From Guillardia theta CCMP2712 (lineage: Eukaryota; Cryptophyceae; Pyrenomonadales; Geminigeraceae): 33,206 nt of DNA. Position 1 is the stretch's first letter. Every line of letters starts with the position of its first letter. The notes beneath the pieces are model-generated. The model did no database searches and had not been told where the DNA came from. It saw only the letters and a program-made list of their open reading frames with translations. Below are positions 22,348 to 33,206 of this stretch, piece by piece. The stretch spans positions 82,191 to 115,396 of the forward strand of contig NW_005434590.1 of assembly GCF_000315625.1 (NCBI RefSeq), given 5' to 3'. Made by a program: the position numbers and the translations under genes.

Positions 22348-23611
22348 CGGGGACATTCGCACCCTACCCCCCACCCTCTCAGTCTATATCAACCGGGCCC
22401 CGCTGAACGATCACTCCAAGTTCAGTACCGGAGGCTCGCACGAGTGCCTGTCCGGATCACCGATTCCGCCGGGCCGGGCCGCGCCCCGGGGCCCACTGCT
22501 GCTCGGACCGGGCCGCCCCGGCGGCCTAACCGAGTCACCGTGTGCCACTGGCTGAGTGCATGATGACCGTACGGAGTCGCATGCGGCCGCTGAGTGCCAG
22601 CCGTGCCAGTCATATAGCGCCGAGTTAACACATGATGACCATCGAACGAAGAGGAGGCCTTCCTAGCCGTCTTGCTAAGGGGGTGCTCGGTCTTAATGCC
22701 TTTTATATTTGATCAAAAAATCTATTCATTCCTCTTTATTTTCCTTACCAAATCGCCGCATTGCAATTCATTGATTGTCACGGCAGTGAGCATTAGAACT
22801 TGAAGGTCGGAGATACTGCTCCATTTCTCAGTTGGAGATCTATACACTTCACTTGATGAACTGATCAGTGGTCTTTGCTTCGGTCCGAAGTATCAGGGCC
22901 CGGGCCGCGCCGCCGCTGGCCCTGGGGGGGGGGAGTCCGATTAGCGGCGCCGGCGGGACTCCGGGATCAGCCTGAGAAGCCTGACCGTATGACTCTGAGC
23001 ACCCGGCGTGCCACCGTGGGTGACGAGCCCCGAAGATGATGATTGCAGCGGCGCGGCACGCGCCGCACTGAATCACTCCGAGCCTGTTTCGGCCCGGCCC
23101 GGCCCCGATCCGTACTGCCTAGTTCGGCAGCCGCGGGCCCGGCCCGCCCTGGGGCCCGCCTGTCTGAGTGTTCTGCGGAAGAGGGCGATGACTTTGTGGC
23201 TCTTGGGGAGCGGGAGTAGGAATGGTAGGGGGAAGGAAAGGAGAGTTTGCTGGACAAGGAGGAGCGAAGAGGGAGGAGTGATGCGCTAGGAGAGCAGGAC
23301 AGAGAAAAATGGAGGATACAGGTAGTTGAGATTGATGAACGACACATGAGCGAAGGATTGAAAGAGGAATTGGATGATTTAAGTTCTATGTGAGGGTGAC
23401 CATGCCGAGAAAAACTGAGGTATTCCATGGAGAACCTGCAATGGATAGCTGGTAGAGATGTTTGAGATGAGATCAGCAGGGATGCGAGAGTGAGAAGTTG
23501 AGATTATGACTTGAAAGGTGTGATTTGAAAACCCCATGACATGCCAGAAATGGATGTGTTCTGTGTCTTTCATCTTAAGCTTTGTATTCTAAGATGTAAA
23601 ATTACTTGCAG

Positions 23612-25147
23612 GATGAGGCCAAGGAGCTACAATATGTTGATGGGAGGAGGAGTTGCTGCTGGGTAAGAAATCTCGCTAATGCGGTGCTCTCGTCATATTC
23701 CCTTCCAGGGCGCTGTTCCTTGTGCTGGTCACCGTGAGGTTGTCCACGAGCAGAGAGCGCGAGGTGAAGACCCTGACTGTTTGGAGGACTTGACGGCTGA
23801 CTTGAGCACGCAGCAGCTAGCGGCAAAGGGAACTTTTTCAGGGCTGGACTTCATCGTGGGACAGGTACGGATGGGATTGGATCGGTTCAGCTCAGGAGAC
23901 TTCTGCAGCCCTATCCCTACATCCAGTCTCCGTACGCTGATGTCTACAGGTAAGAGGAGGAGAATGATGTTGATTGATGATCTACGGCTCAAGGGTATGA
24001 CAGGCCTCAAGGGTACATGCAGCCAGCGCAGTATCCACTGTATCCCTATGAATCAGGGTCATCCTATCAAGACATCAAGGTTGCAGACGTCCTTGCTCTT
24101 TCTTCGCCCCTTAAGATTGAGCAGCCGATGTATGAATGGTACGGGCAAGCAAACGTGCGAAGAGGTCCCATGAAGCTTGCTCCGCGGTCCTTCTGATCCT
24201 CCTTTGTTAGGGAGGGGACCTAGTTTACAGCTCAAAGACAGAAAGCGACTGAGGGCACAGAGTTTGCGGCTGACGAGCTCGACACCTGGGAAAGCTCTAT
24301 ATGCGGGGTTGCACGAGAGCTGGGAGACTGTTGGACACTCCAACAACTACATGGGAATGACAGAGCCCATTAGGGAGAACAACCCCCTTGGACAGGTGCT
24401 CCTCCTCCTCGCTTGAGCGAGCGTCCTGATTGACTCTTGCCCAGCATGTCGTTGGCGCTAGCGATCGGGTTGTGCCCTACTCCGACGTTGAGTCCGCATC
24501 GCAGAACGATGTGGTGGACCCTGCGCTGAGGTACATGTGGAGGGCGTTCAGGTGACGTGCTGCTCCTGGTCGCAGCTGCCGTCCTCGTGATCCCTTGCCC
24601 AGTGGCCAACGGAATCCGGAGTATCCTTCCCCCATGATCGGACGCTCGATGGACGCGCAGGGTAAGATTGCGACTCGCATGGCTGGTGCTGACTTGTGTC
24701 AGTTCGCTGCGACCAAGAAGCCTCGTCGGATCCGCACCTTTGTGATGGAGCTGCCTTCTCCTTCAACCCTGTCTCATCGCTCCACACCGACACTCGAGCG
24801 CTGGAGGCTGAACGGAAGGCGGAGGAACAAGACAAGAGAGTCCCCACGATCGGGCGTAAGGGAGATCTCATTGTTCCGTGCAACGATCCCGCTGGCTGTG
24901 GGGATGACGCCGATTGGCATCGGTTTGCTCCCAAGAAGACATCAGCTCCTTCAGGTCTGTTCCTGCCCCTTGGCTGCGTCGCTCTCCCTTCGCTCCCCTC
25001 CCTTTGCTCTTGTCCCATCCTCCTCTTGCTTGTTGCTCCTCTGCTCGATCTTGTCGTATCCTTACTTGCTCTACCGCAGGGCCTTCAGAACCAGATCCTG
25101 CATGGCTCAAGGACCTTCGGAATGTATCGGGGTACAGCGGGCCCTGA
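23612..25147 (+). CDS. Unrecognised multi-exon protein, 5' end not fixed
   Basis: Nine exons join in phase with short GT-AG introns: 23612-23662, 23709-23864, 23909-23949, 24004-24164, 24211-24395, 24445-24530, 24576-24661, 24703-24954 and 25080-25147 (TGA). They give 361 residues. The first exon follows a good acceptor (ACTTGCAG), so an upstream exon with the start codon is expected but not identified. Visible features are a Pro/Tyr/Gln-rich stretch (PYPYIQSPY, GYMQPAQYPLYPY), a basic segment (LQLKDRKRLRAQ) and a conserved-looking tail with the phrase PCNDPAGCGDDADWHRF. There is no signal peptide or membrane segment. I recognise no family. The regular phasing of eight introns is the main evidence that it is a real gene. 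Confidence 0.6.
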
Positions 25148-25844
<697 letters not shown>

Positions 25845-27361
25845 ATGGATGGGACTACAACTGAGGTGACCCCTCGCATCGGGACAGACATCAAGGTCAC
25901 GATGGACGGGACGATGATGGCAAGTCTGATTGACCGCGATGGCATGTCCAAGGTTCCAAGAGGATGGTACAAGGAGGATCCCGAGACCAGCGTCCTCCAC
26001 ATCCTCGCCTTCATCCACCATCGCTTCCAGCAACGCAACATCCTCCTCCTCGACTTCGTGTCCGAGTTCGATACCCTCCGATCCCCAGCCATCCGCCATC
26101 AAAAGCGCTACTCCGGCTTCATCTCCAAGATCAACCTCCGTCGAGCCATTGATCAGTGCGGGTGTCTGAGCGACCTGTCAGACAAGGCGTTCGACATGCT
26201 GGCGTCGTACTTTGAGGAGGAACGGGCAGGCATGCCGTACAAGGACGAGAGGATCAACTATGAAGCTCTTTGCGAAGTTCTTCAGGCAAGCTCCGATCAT
26301 GTCTACTCCTTGTCTGTTGTTGTTTTGTGGGAGGTTTACTTGCAGTGAGTTGTCAGTCATGGGTGGTGTCTTCGTTCGCATGATTCTTGTCCTTGTTCTT
26401 GCATCCTGCTGCTGCTGCTGCTGCTTCTGCTCTCGTTTGTTCTCTCACTGTGATATGATCAGAATGTCTCTCATCACTCGGCCAGCTACGACAGGGGCAC
26501 AATGACTCTCCCCGACCGATATCTCTGGATGAGCGAGCAGGTGAAACTAGCCAAGATGGGAGGAGGAAGGGGGAAGGGGAAAGGGGGAAAGGAGGAAGGA
26601 GACTGGGTTGATGCTGCTGCTGTGGCAGCTAAGGAGCGAAGAGTTCACCTCACACTTCAAGAAGAGCCTGGATGAGCTGCCGCTGGCACGTCAGCAGCTA
26701 TCAGAGGAGGTTCATCCCCCTGCCTGCTGCCTGCTGCCTGCTGCCTGCTGCCTGCTGCCTGCTGCCTGCTGCCTGCTGCCTGCTGCCTGCTGCCTGCTGC
26801 CTGCTGCCTGCTGCTGCTCCCCCAAACCTCTCTCCTGACTGTCATCAGGGGGAGAAGCGCTTCAAGGAGCTCAAGACCGCCATCATGCACAAGGTCAGCC
26901 TGTTGGTGCCGAGCGAGGAAGTAGTGAGTAAGTGAGCAGATCTACGCCGACCGCATCTCAGCGCGGGAGCTGCTGGGAGATTTCGACCCCTACCTCAACA
27001 CCAGCGTGTGAGGGCAACCAGGTGGTGAAAGCAGCAGCTGACATGAGCGCAGGTCATGGATGAAGAAGACTACACAGCGCACCCCCATGATCAACATGTC
27101 CTCCGGCTGTATCTCCCGCTCACAGTACTTGCGAGGAATGTACCAGCTTACAGGTGAACCCTCGTCCTCGTCCTCGTCCTCGTTGTAATCCTCGTCCTCG
27201 TCCTCGTCCTCCATCTCCCTCGCTTCCTTCCCTTGATCTGCTGGCAACTGAGAGGAGCAGGTCGGATGGAGCTGAGCACGGATGATCTCAACCTCATCTT
27301 CAACAAGTACAAAAAGAACGGCGCCTTCAACTACTACGTGAGTGCATCTCCGAGCTAGAAA

Positions 27362-27416
<55 letters not shown>

Positions 27417-27581
27417 CCTACTTCCTCCTGCTCAACGTTTTCCCAGGCCTTCTGTCGAGATGTGGACCCTGGCTTCGAGGAGCTCAAGGTGAGAGGAAGG
27501 GCGCGAGAGTTTCACTGACTGTGGGGTCAGGCGATATTTCATCCGGGCAGGAACGAAGCGAGCTCATCCTCAATTCGATGA
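25845..27581 (+). CDS. Protein with two EF-hand-like tandem modules
   Basis: Exons by phase: 25845-26285, 26463-26540, 26629-26709, 26849-26893, 26940-27007, 27053-27153, 27261-27337, 27447-27488 and 27531-27581 (TGA). The first intron appears to use a GC donor (CTTCAG/GCAAGC). Two modules share one pattern: a helix with R/I and LLxDF, a degenerate loop with G-FIS or G-CIS, an LRR or LRG helix, then an LS-D-L helix and a loop ending NYxAFC or NYEALC. They cover 25980-26285 and about 26860-27488 (ending in AFCRDVDPGF). I know this pattern from EF-hand-like repeat proteins of protists. The calcium loops here are poor, so binding is doubtful. The protein would be soluble and probably cytosolic. 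The start at 25845 is provisional. The stop lies 189 bp from the convergent OGDH stop. Confidence 0.66.
26719..26817. repeat. CTGCCTG heptamer minisatellite in an intron
   Basis: About 13 units of a 7-bp repeat inside the 139-nt intron 26710-26848 of the EF-hand gene. Because 7 is not a multiple of 3, expansion here would be tolerated only because it is intronic. Confidence 0.92.
27363..27417. repeat. GCTCCT hexamer repeat in an intron
   Basis: About nine units in the intron 27338-27446. The unit is the reverse complement of the GGAGCA array 1.6 kb upstream, so the same hexamer occurs in opposite orientation either side of this gene. The preceding intron (27154-27260) holds a CTCGTC repeat. 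Confidence 0.92.
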
Positions 27582-27770
27582 CCCCTAACAAGCAGGAGGA
27601 TGGAGGGAAGAGGGGAATGAAAGCAGCGAGGAGGGAGGGAAGGGAGGGAGGGAGAGAAGGAGAGCATGGAGAAGAGGTGGAGAAGGAGGGAAGGAGGGAG
27701 GGGAGGGAACTTTCGAGTTCAAGTGGATCATTGAATGTACAGACTGAATACAAACCCGTCCGCCACTCGC

Positions 27771-30700
27771 TCAGTATCGCCAGCGGATGGGAGGCATGCG
27801 GTCTGGGGCCGGAGCGAGGTTGAAGGCAGCCTGGAGGGGAGGAGGTAAGAGAAGAGAGACGAGAGAAGAGAGACCAGCCAGTCACCTCGAGGAACTGCTC
27901 GATCTCGGCCAGGTGGATGGTGCTGTTGCCGGTAGCTGGAGAGGCTGCTGGGTTTCTCCCGATGTAGCTGATCCGCTTCCCATTGATTTCAAGGAGCGCT
28001 GCAAGCTCGTCAGGCCCTCGGCACGAGTCGCCTCCTCCTACCAGTCGCTACACGCGGCTCGACGTACGACCAGCACCTGCTCATACTAGTTAGTGGACGG
28101 CCCAAGCTGAAGCTGAGCTGCGCACCCCATGTTCTGAGGCTCCTCCTGGACCCACACGAGCTCGGCGTTAGGGTACCTTGAGGACAGTCAGTTGACAAGC
28201 TCAGGAGGAGAAACCCTCACTTCTTGGAGAGCTGCTGAACACGATCGAAGGGGAAGGGCGAGATCTGACATCGCTCATGAGTTGCTGGAGAGAGAAGGGA
28301 AGGGAGGGGCAGGGAAGGGAAGGGAGGGGCAGGGAAGGGAAGGGAGGAAGGAGGGAGGGAGGGATGGAAACAACTTTGAGAGCAGACCTGCTCTAGCGTT
28401 GCGACTGCGATGTTCTTGATCTGTCCAACGGTCAGCCAACGGCTCCCTCGCACCCTCCACGGGCCTGACCTGGTTGTCGTTGCGGTACTTGATGACGTCA
28501 TAGTACACCTTGCCAGTGCAGAGGATGAGACGTTTCACTTCCTCCGGCGCTACGATGTCGTGGGGGAAGCGCTCGTCGATCATTCTGCCACAGACAGACT
28601 TTAGCTCGTTGCCGAGCTGCCGGGAAGCAGCCACCTGCGGAACGGGATCCCTGGTACGAACTCCTGGATGTCGGACACACACTGCGGGTGACGCAGCAGG
28701 GACTTGGGGGAGAAGACGACCTGAACTTCACGTCGGCCACTAGGAAGGAGATGACAAGTGAGGAACTTTACCAGGGGCTTGCGGAACTCGCGGCGAATCT
28801 TCAGGGCGAGTCAGCGATCATGGGCGGGAAAGGTCAAGCAGCTGCTGACCTGGCGGCGGAGGGCATGGAAGTAGTTTGCTGGAGTAGAGAGGTTGACTAT
28901 CTGCCAGTTGCTGTGCTGAATTTGCATCCTTCCATGCTGGGCCATCTCAGGGATGATCGCTGATATGCAAAACTTTAGCTATATAAAAGACAAACGAGGC
29001 AACTCCATGAAAAGAACAAGAACAAACAAAAGAGGCAACTCAATGAAAAGAACAAGACAAGTACCAGGGTCATCATCGCTCATTTGCAAAAAACGTTCAA
29101 TCCTTGCCGAGGAATGCTCTGGCCCCTAGCAGATTCCACAGTCAAAGCAACAACACTTGGCGCATTCCCTTGTACCTGGCCCTCGTAACCGTGGGGAAGG
29201 AGCATAACAAGTCCACTCTGAGTGATTGCAAGTTCAGCTCAACCACGGACAAGAGCAGCTGCACACCTGACGCAGCCATTTCTGCTCTCCAGCCGCTATG
29301 AACTGATCGATAATGACCTGATCACCCTTGTCAAGGTGCTCAACGTCTTGTTCCACTGAAGTACCTGCGCGGTGTTGGCAAAGTCTCCGAACTGAGCCTC
29401 CCACAGCACGAGTGACATAGGGCTATGGAGAGAATATCTGAGGTGGGAAGTCAACAGCTGCAATCTCTGACGACGAGGCTGCGAACCCGAGCTCAAACCC
29501 AAGGACGCCGTACTCTGACAAGTTGGAGTTGAAGATGGAAAAGGTTGCCTGGTCTGAAGAGAGGTTCTGCAAAGGAACATACCTGCAGGAGAGTTCAGAT
29601 TCAGTTCGAAAGGTAAACGTTGTCGACTCCTCACTTGCTCTCGTTCTCCTGGTCGTGCAACACAGCATGGCGGTGGCTGAAGGTCCCGCGCTCGACGTCT
29701 TGTCCGCTCAGGCGCACGTGGACACCTTCCTTGAGCAGAGTGCCGAAGGCCAGCGCCTCGGCCGTTGCCCAGTCGAGGCCAACGCCAGTGTCGAACATGT
29801 GCTTCTTGTTCTGCAAACGAGGTTCAACAAATCATGTGGCAAGTCAGAGTTGAAGGGATGCCTGCATGACTCTCGCGAGTCCGCGATGGATGTGAAAGTC
29901 TTTCGGGTACGAAGACAGGCGCTCGCCGACATTTCTCAGCTCCTCCAGCGGGACTCCAGTGTCTTGACGAGCAGAGAAGCTGAATCGAGACTTGAATCCC
30001 TTCCAGCGGTTCTCCAAGGGGATTTCACCCTTATCCCAAGTTCCACTCTCAACATTTCTCCTCGCCTTCTCGAAAGCTTGTTCGAAGATTCTCACGCAGT
30101 CCGCCTCCACCTTGTCAATCTCGTCCTTGGACAGAAGGGACTTCTCCAACGCCTCGTCCTGGAATTTCTGCAACACGGGCTTCGTCTTGGAAATGTGCTG
30201 ATACATCAGCGGCTGTGTGAAGCTCGGCTCGTCAATCTCATTGTGACCGTATCGCCTGTACCCAACAATGTCCACAATCACATCTTTGCCAAACTTCTGT
30301 CTGAACTCAGCTGCAGTTGCACAAACCCAGCAAACTGCTTGTAGATCGTCTGCATTCACATGGAAGATTGGGACGCTGACGCATTTCGCAACATCCGAGC
30401 AGTAAGGAGAGGACCTTGCAAAGCGAGGATCAGTTGTGAAACCAATCTGGTTGTTCACGATGATGTGCACAGTCCCCCCAGTGCTGTATCCTTTGATATC
30501 TGAAAGTTCCAGGGTCTCATACACGATGCCCTGACCTGCAAAGGCAGCATCACCGTGAAGGAGAACGCTCATGGCGCGTCGACGAGTGTCATCCTTCAAT
30601 GACTCTTGCTTCGCCCGGGTTTTACCGAGGACCACCGGATTCACAGCTTCCAAGTGGGACGGGTTTGCTACTAAGGAAAGATGAACCCGCTTGCCGCAAG

Positions 30701-31787
30701 TGGTGGGTCGGTCGATGGAGAATCCCAGGTGATACTTGACATCGCCACTGCCCCAGACCTCGTCATGTCCGGGCACGGAAGCCACAGTCCCTGCGATGAA
30801 CTCCTGAAAGATCTCCTCCATCGGTTTCCTCATGACGTTGGCTAGTACGTTGAGCCTGCCTCTGTGCGGCATGCCAATATTGAAAGCTTCGCACCCCAGC
30901 TCTGCGGCTCTGTCTATCATGCTCTTGATACCGGGGATCGCAGATTCTACCCCCTCCAAACCGAACCTTTTGGTCACTCCGTATTTCGTAGCAAGGAAAG
31001 TTTCAAAGTTGGAAGCGAACGCAAGTCTGTCGTACATGTTCAGCACGTCCGACTTGGTATGCTGGAATTTATCTGACTTTTCAAACTTGTCTCGGATCCA
31101 ATTCTGCTGTTCAAGATCCGGAATATGCATGAACTCTACTCCAATGGTATCGCAATAAGCACCCTTCAGCGTGTCAATGATCTCACGAAGAGTCTGTGGA
31201 CGTCCCGAAGCCAGCACACCAGCCGCTGCTGCTCCAATTGCCGCTGCTCCCATGTAAAACTCTCTATCAAGGTCCGCATCTGTGAACCCATACGTCTTGT
31301 GATCTAAAAACTGAGGCATCTGACCATCGGGCTGCATGTGGATATTCGCTGTGTTGATTTCAAGAGGGTCGAGGTGCGCCAGGTAATGCCCGCGCACCTG
31401 GAACGCTCGAACTAACAGGAGCAAGTTCATGTGGTCTACCGCTGCAGACGCCACCTGATCCACTTCCACTGGCACCGGCTCGATCCCCCCGGTCAGAGAC
31501 GGAGGGAGGGCGTTAGCAGCGCCTGGCTGCGCGTTGGCTTGCAGGTTCGCGAAGAAAACTTGCCATGACTTGTGAACAGAGTTGGGATCCTTCTCCCATG
31601 CTTCGAAGAGCTCCTCGACATAGGCTCCCCCAGTTCCTGTGATGAAGGACTCATGCACTCGGGCTGGAGAAGAAAACTTGCGGGAGGACAGAGCTCGGGG
31701 AAACTGTCGCTGCAGGCTGGACAAGGAGAATTGCTGCCTCACTCGCCTTACAAAAGATGCACGAGCAGCGGCAACAAACATTTGCAT
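27771..31787 (-). CDS. OGDH: 2-oxoglutarate dehydrogenase E1 component, mitochondrial
   Basis: Thiamine-diphosphate enzyme that decarboxylates 2-oxoglutarate and passes the succinyl group to the lipoyl E2 in the mitochondrial matrix (TCA cycle). 17 exons: 31787-29862, 29810-29635, 29582-29472, 29422-29365, 29317-29267, 29217-29176, 29125-29065, 28959-28850, 28798-28772, 28720-28635, 28584-28470, 28420-28388, 28264-28221, 28176-28126, 28076-28052, 28005-27886 and 27830-27771. The total is 3096 nt, 1031 residues, the usual size. An Arg/Ser/Ala-rich presequence occupies about residues 1-40. Family motifs in order: [11 protein letters not shown] (306-), [20 protein letters not shown] (411-), [17 protein letters not shown] (513-), [63 protein letters not shown] and EEPQNMG. 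Exon 1 holds 62% of the CDS. The 16 introns are mostly 44-55 nt, and the first is GC-AG. Confidence 0.97.
28265..28387 (-). other. OGDH intron with GGGA-type minisatellite
   Basis: A 123-nt intron between the exons coding VATLEQ and ISPFPFD. On the plus strand it contains a 21-bp unit, approximately GGGCAGGGAAGGGAAGGGAG, repeated about twice (28290-28350), then GGAG runs. The other introns nearby are about 50 nt. Confidence 0.9.
28960..29064 (-). repeat. OGDH intron containing a tandem duplication of about 35 bp
   Basis: On the plus strand the phrase GAGGCAACTC followed by A/C-ATGAAAAGAACAAG occurs twice in tandem (starting at about 28997 and 29032). This makes the intron 105 nt instead of about 50-70. 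The copies differ by about one base over the first 25, suggesting a fairly recent duplication. Confidence 0.85.
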
Positions 31788-32395
31788 CTTCAGCAGAGGG
31801 CAACGATGAAGGGTGAGCTGAGACGAAGGCTAAGAGCTCAGATGAGAGATGCGCGTCCTACTTATAGGGAAGGCGGACCCTGTATGGTGGCAGTGGAAGC
31901 CTCGTGGAAGAGTACCGTCTTCCGGACCCTGCAAGCTCACGCGTCAGCCATGAAGAATGATCCAACAACATTTGGAACAAATCATCTCACTACTCCTCAC
32001 TCTGCTCATCAATCGTCCTTTCCTATTCTGTTGCACAAGCTCCCAACCACTCACTCGTTTCCTCTAATCCTACCCTACGCTTTCCTTCTTCATCTCTTCC
32101 TTTCCTTTCCTTTCTTGAATCTATCTGTCTCTTCCCTCCTGCAACATGACCTCCCTTCACAGATTCACAATCCTCTTCGCCAGGTATCAACCTGCCAACG
32201 AAGTCGACTAGCTTCCTCCCTGATCTGATCACATGGTGCCTTTCATCTTCTCACCATCTCATCTTCCCGCTTCCTCCTCTACTCCTTCCCATCCTGTTAA
32301 GTTCATTCACCCTCATCTGCTCTACGGCTCCTCCTCCCTCTCCCCCTTCCTCTCCTCCAGATATCGTCTGCGCCTGTTCCTGCCATAGCTTGACT
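31788..32395. promoter_or_regulatory. Region upstream of OGDH, C/T-rich
   Basis: Presumed promoter and 5' UTR side of OGDH. The plus strand is pyrimidine-rich from about 32080 to 32360, that is, purine-rich in the OGDH sense. A 218-codon plus-strand frame (31572-32228) overlaps the OGDH presequence antisense and shows no family features, so I do not call it a gene. Confidence 0.4.
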
Positions 32396-32399
32396 GAGA

Positions 32400-33125
32400 G
32401 AGGGGTTCTGACCTTGGGGTCCTTTCGCAAGGGTAGGGTACTAAATTGCGGGGGTGTGCTTGTTTCCTACGTGGTAGGGGTCCTTTCCGTTTAAAATATT
32501 TCACAGATTACTATGGGGGTCCAGAAATAAGCAGGTGGGGGTACATGTTACACAGGTAGGGGTACTCGAAAAGGGCTCAAGTACCCCACAACTACAAGAG
32601 TATTGAGTGATCCAACAAGGGTGGGAGACTTGAACAAGGAGGTATCGTGTACGTAGGGTAGGTGAGGGTACTGTGTTGGTCAGCTAACAGGGTGAAGGGG
32701 TAGATATCAAGTCAAATTGGGGGGTGGAGCACATTAAATCAGGGGTCCCAGGTGTCTACATTGCCTACACCCCATGGACAAGCAAGGGTAGGGTGTCACC
32801 CCTACCTCCTCCAAACAAGCTTTTTCAGAACTGTTCCTGCTTTGTTCCTCGCTTACATCACCCCTACCCTATATTCATGATTGATTTTTCTTTTATGTAC
32901 CCTACCCTTTTCCGCTCGCATTGTCGTGAACACTCTCTTTGTACTACCCGGTCAACTCCTTTCGATACAACCCTACTACCCCTACCACTTCCGCTTTGGG
33001 AGGAAACACCCCCCATACGAAGTACCCTCATCTACCGATAGAAAGTACCCCTCATTTTCCACTGGACACCACCCGTCATGTAACCCCTCTATAACCCCCT
33101 CTTTATACTGACGAAGTACCCCTTC
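32400..33125. repeat. Cluster of GGGGTA-like motifs with a strand switch
   Basis: From about 32400 to 32790 the plus strand carries about 16 short G-runs, typically AGGGTA, GGGGTAC or GGGGTCC, spaced about 15-45 bp apart. From about 32795 to 33125 the same motif appears about a dozen times in reverse complement (GTACCCC, CACCCCTACC, ACCCTACC). The switch coincides with a short inverted repeat near 32786-32806 (GGTAGGG-tgtca-CCCCTACC). There is no coding potential. The cluster may continue past the window. Confidence 0.75.
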
Positions 33126-33206
33126 CATGAGTTTCCGGGAAATCAAGTCTGCCTCAGATGGAAGTATCAAAGAAACATCGAACGAGCGCAAGGGCGGGCA
33201 TGACTT

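Larger units (their letters stand above)
21899..23611. other. Intergenic region: GGAGAA microsatellite and GC-rich island
   Basis: No convincing exon was found in about 1.7 kb. From about 22020 to 22170 there is a GGAGAA hexamer microsatellite with interruptions. From about 22250 to 23170 base composition changes: GGCCCGG and CCGGGCC clusters sit near 22470-22530, 22895-22960 and 23085-23160, separated by a more AT-rich stretch (22670-22880). The last 400 bp (23170-23611) is ordinary and probably holds the start of the next gene, but I could not fix a first exon. Confidence 0.6.

Noticed and set aside
22640-22740. U5 snRNA-like loop (GCCTTTTAT near 22697)
   Set aside because: The conserved GCCUUUUACU loop and its flanking stem are not matched; only a short T-rich phrase is shared.
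22556-23075. Box C/D snoRNA candidates (ATGATGA followed by CTGA, twice)
   Set aside because: The boxes are only about 25 nt apart and no terminal stem pairs; likely chance or diverged repeat copies.
31572-32228. 218-codon plus-strand ORF overlapping OGDH start
   Set aside because: Overlaps the OGDH presequence antisense, then runs through low-complexity pyrimidine sequence; no recognisable domain.
32400-33125. Telomere array
   Set aside because: Motifs are dispersed, not tandem, and change strand in the middle, unlike a telomere; a degenerate subtelomeric origin cannot be tested here.

Overview
This window is nuclear DNA of a microbial eukaryote. Every gene is split by GT-AG (two GC-AG) introns, one protein carries a mitochondrial-type presequence, and the encoded families are eukaryotic (midasin, a SNIP1/Pml1-type FHA protein, an EF-hand/WD40/C2 protein, mitochondrial 2-oxoglutarate dehydrogenase). 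Most introns are only about 41-55 nt and genes are tightly packed. GGA/GAA/GGGA-type simple repeats are very frequent, both in introns and in frame inside exons. That style resembles a unicellular alga or related protist. A cryptophyte such as Guillardia is one possibility, but this is a guess from sequence style only.

Layout. (1) 19-12644, minus: most of midasin/Rea1 (MDN1), the six-AAA dynein-like ATPase of 60S ribosome maturation. The 3' part of the gene, which would hold the acidic and MIDAS regions, lies off the left edge. (2) about 12.7-13.5 kb: divergent intergenic region with a long pyrimidine tract. (3) about 13519-17184, plus: a protein with a C-terminal FHA domain of the SNIP1/DAWDLE/Pml1 type, cut into many tiny exons. 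(4) 17289-21898, minus: a 1437-residue protein with EF-hands, WD40 blades, two C2 domains, further WD40-like blades and a charged tail. (5) about 21.9-23.6 kb: non-coding, with a GGAGAA microsatellite and a GC-rich island. (6) 23612-25147, plus: an unrecognised multi-exon protein. (7) 25845-27581, plus: a protein with two EF-hand-like modules. (8) 27771-31787, minus: complete 2-oxoglutarate dehydrogenase E1 in 17 exons. (9) 31788-33206: non-coding, including a cluster of GGGGTA-like motifs whose strand orientation flips near 32.8 kb.

Exon models were assembled by hand from splice sites, reading-frame phase and protein family conservation. The 17-exon E1 model sums to 3096 nt, an exact multiple of three. 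The midasin, FHA and EF-hand/WD40/C2 exons also join in phase. The 5' ends of midasin, the FHA gene, the unknown gene and the EF-hand gene are the least certain parts. The genes do not form an obvious pathway: ribosome assembly, RNA processing, calcium sensing and the TCA cycle are represented. The most unusual points are the narrow intron length class, with longer introns mostly carrying a simple repeat, the EF-hand/WD40/C2/C2/WD40 architecture, and the strand-switching GGGGTA cluster at the right end.
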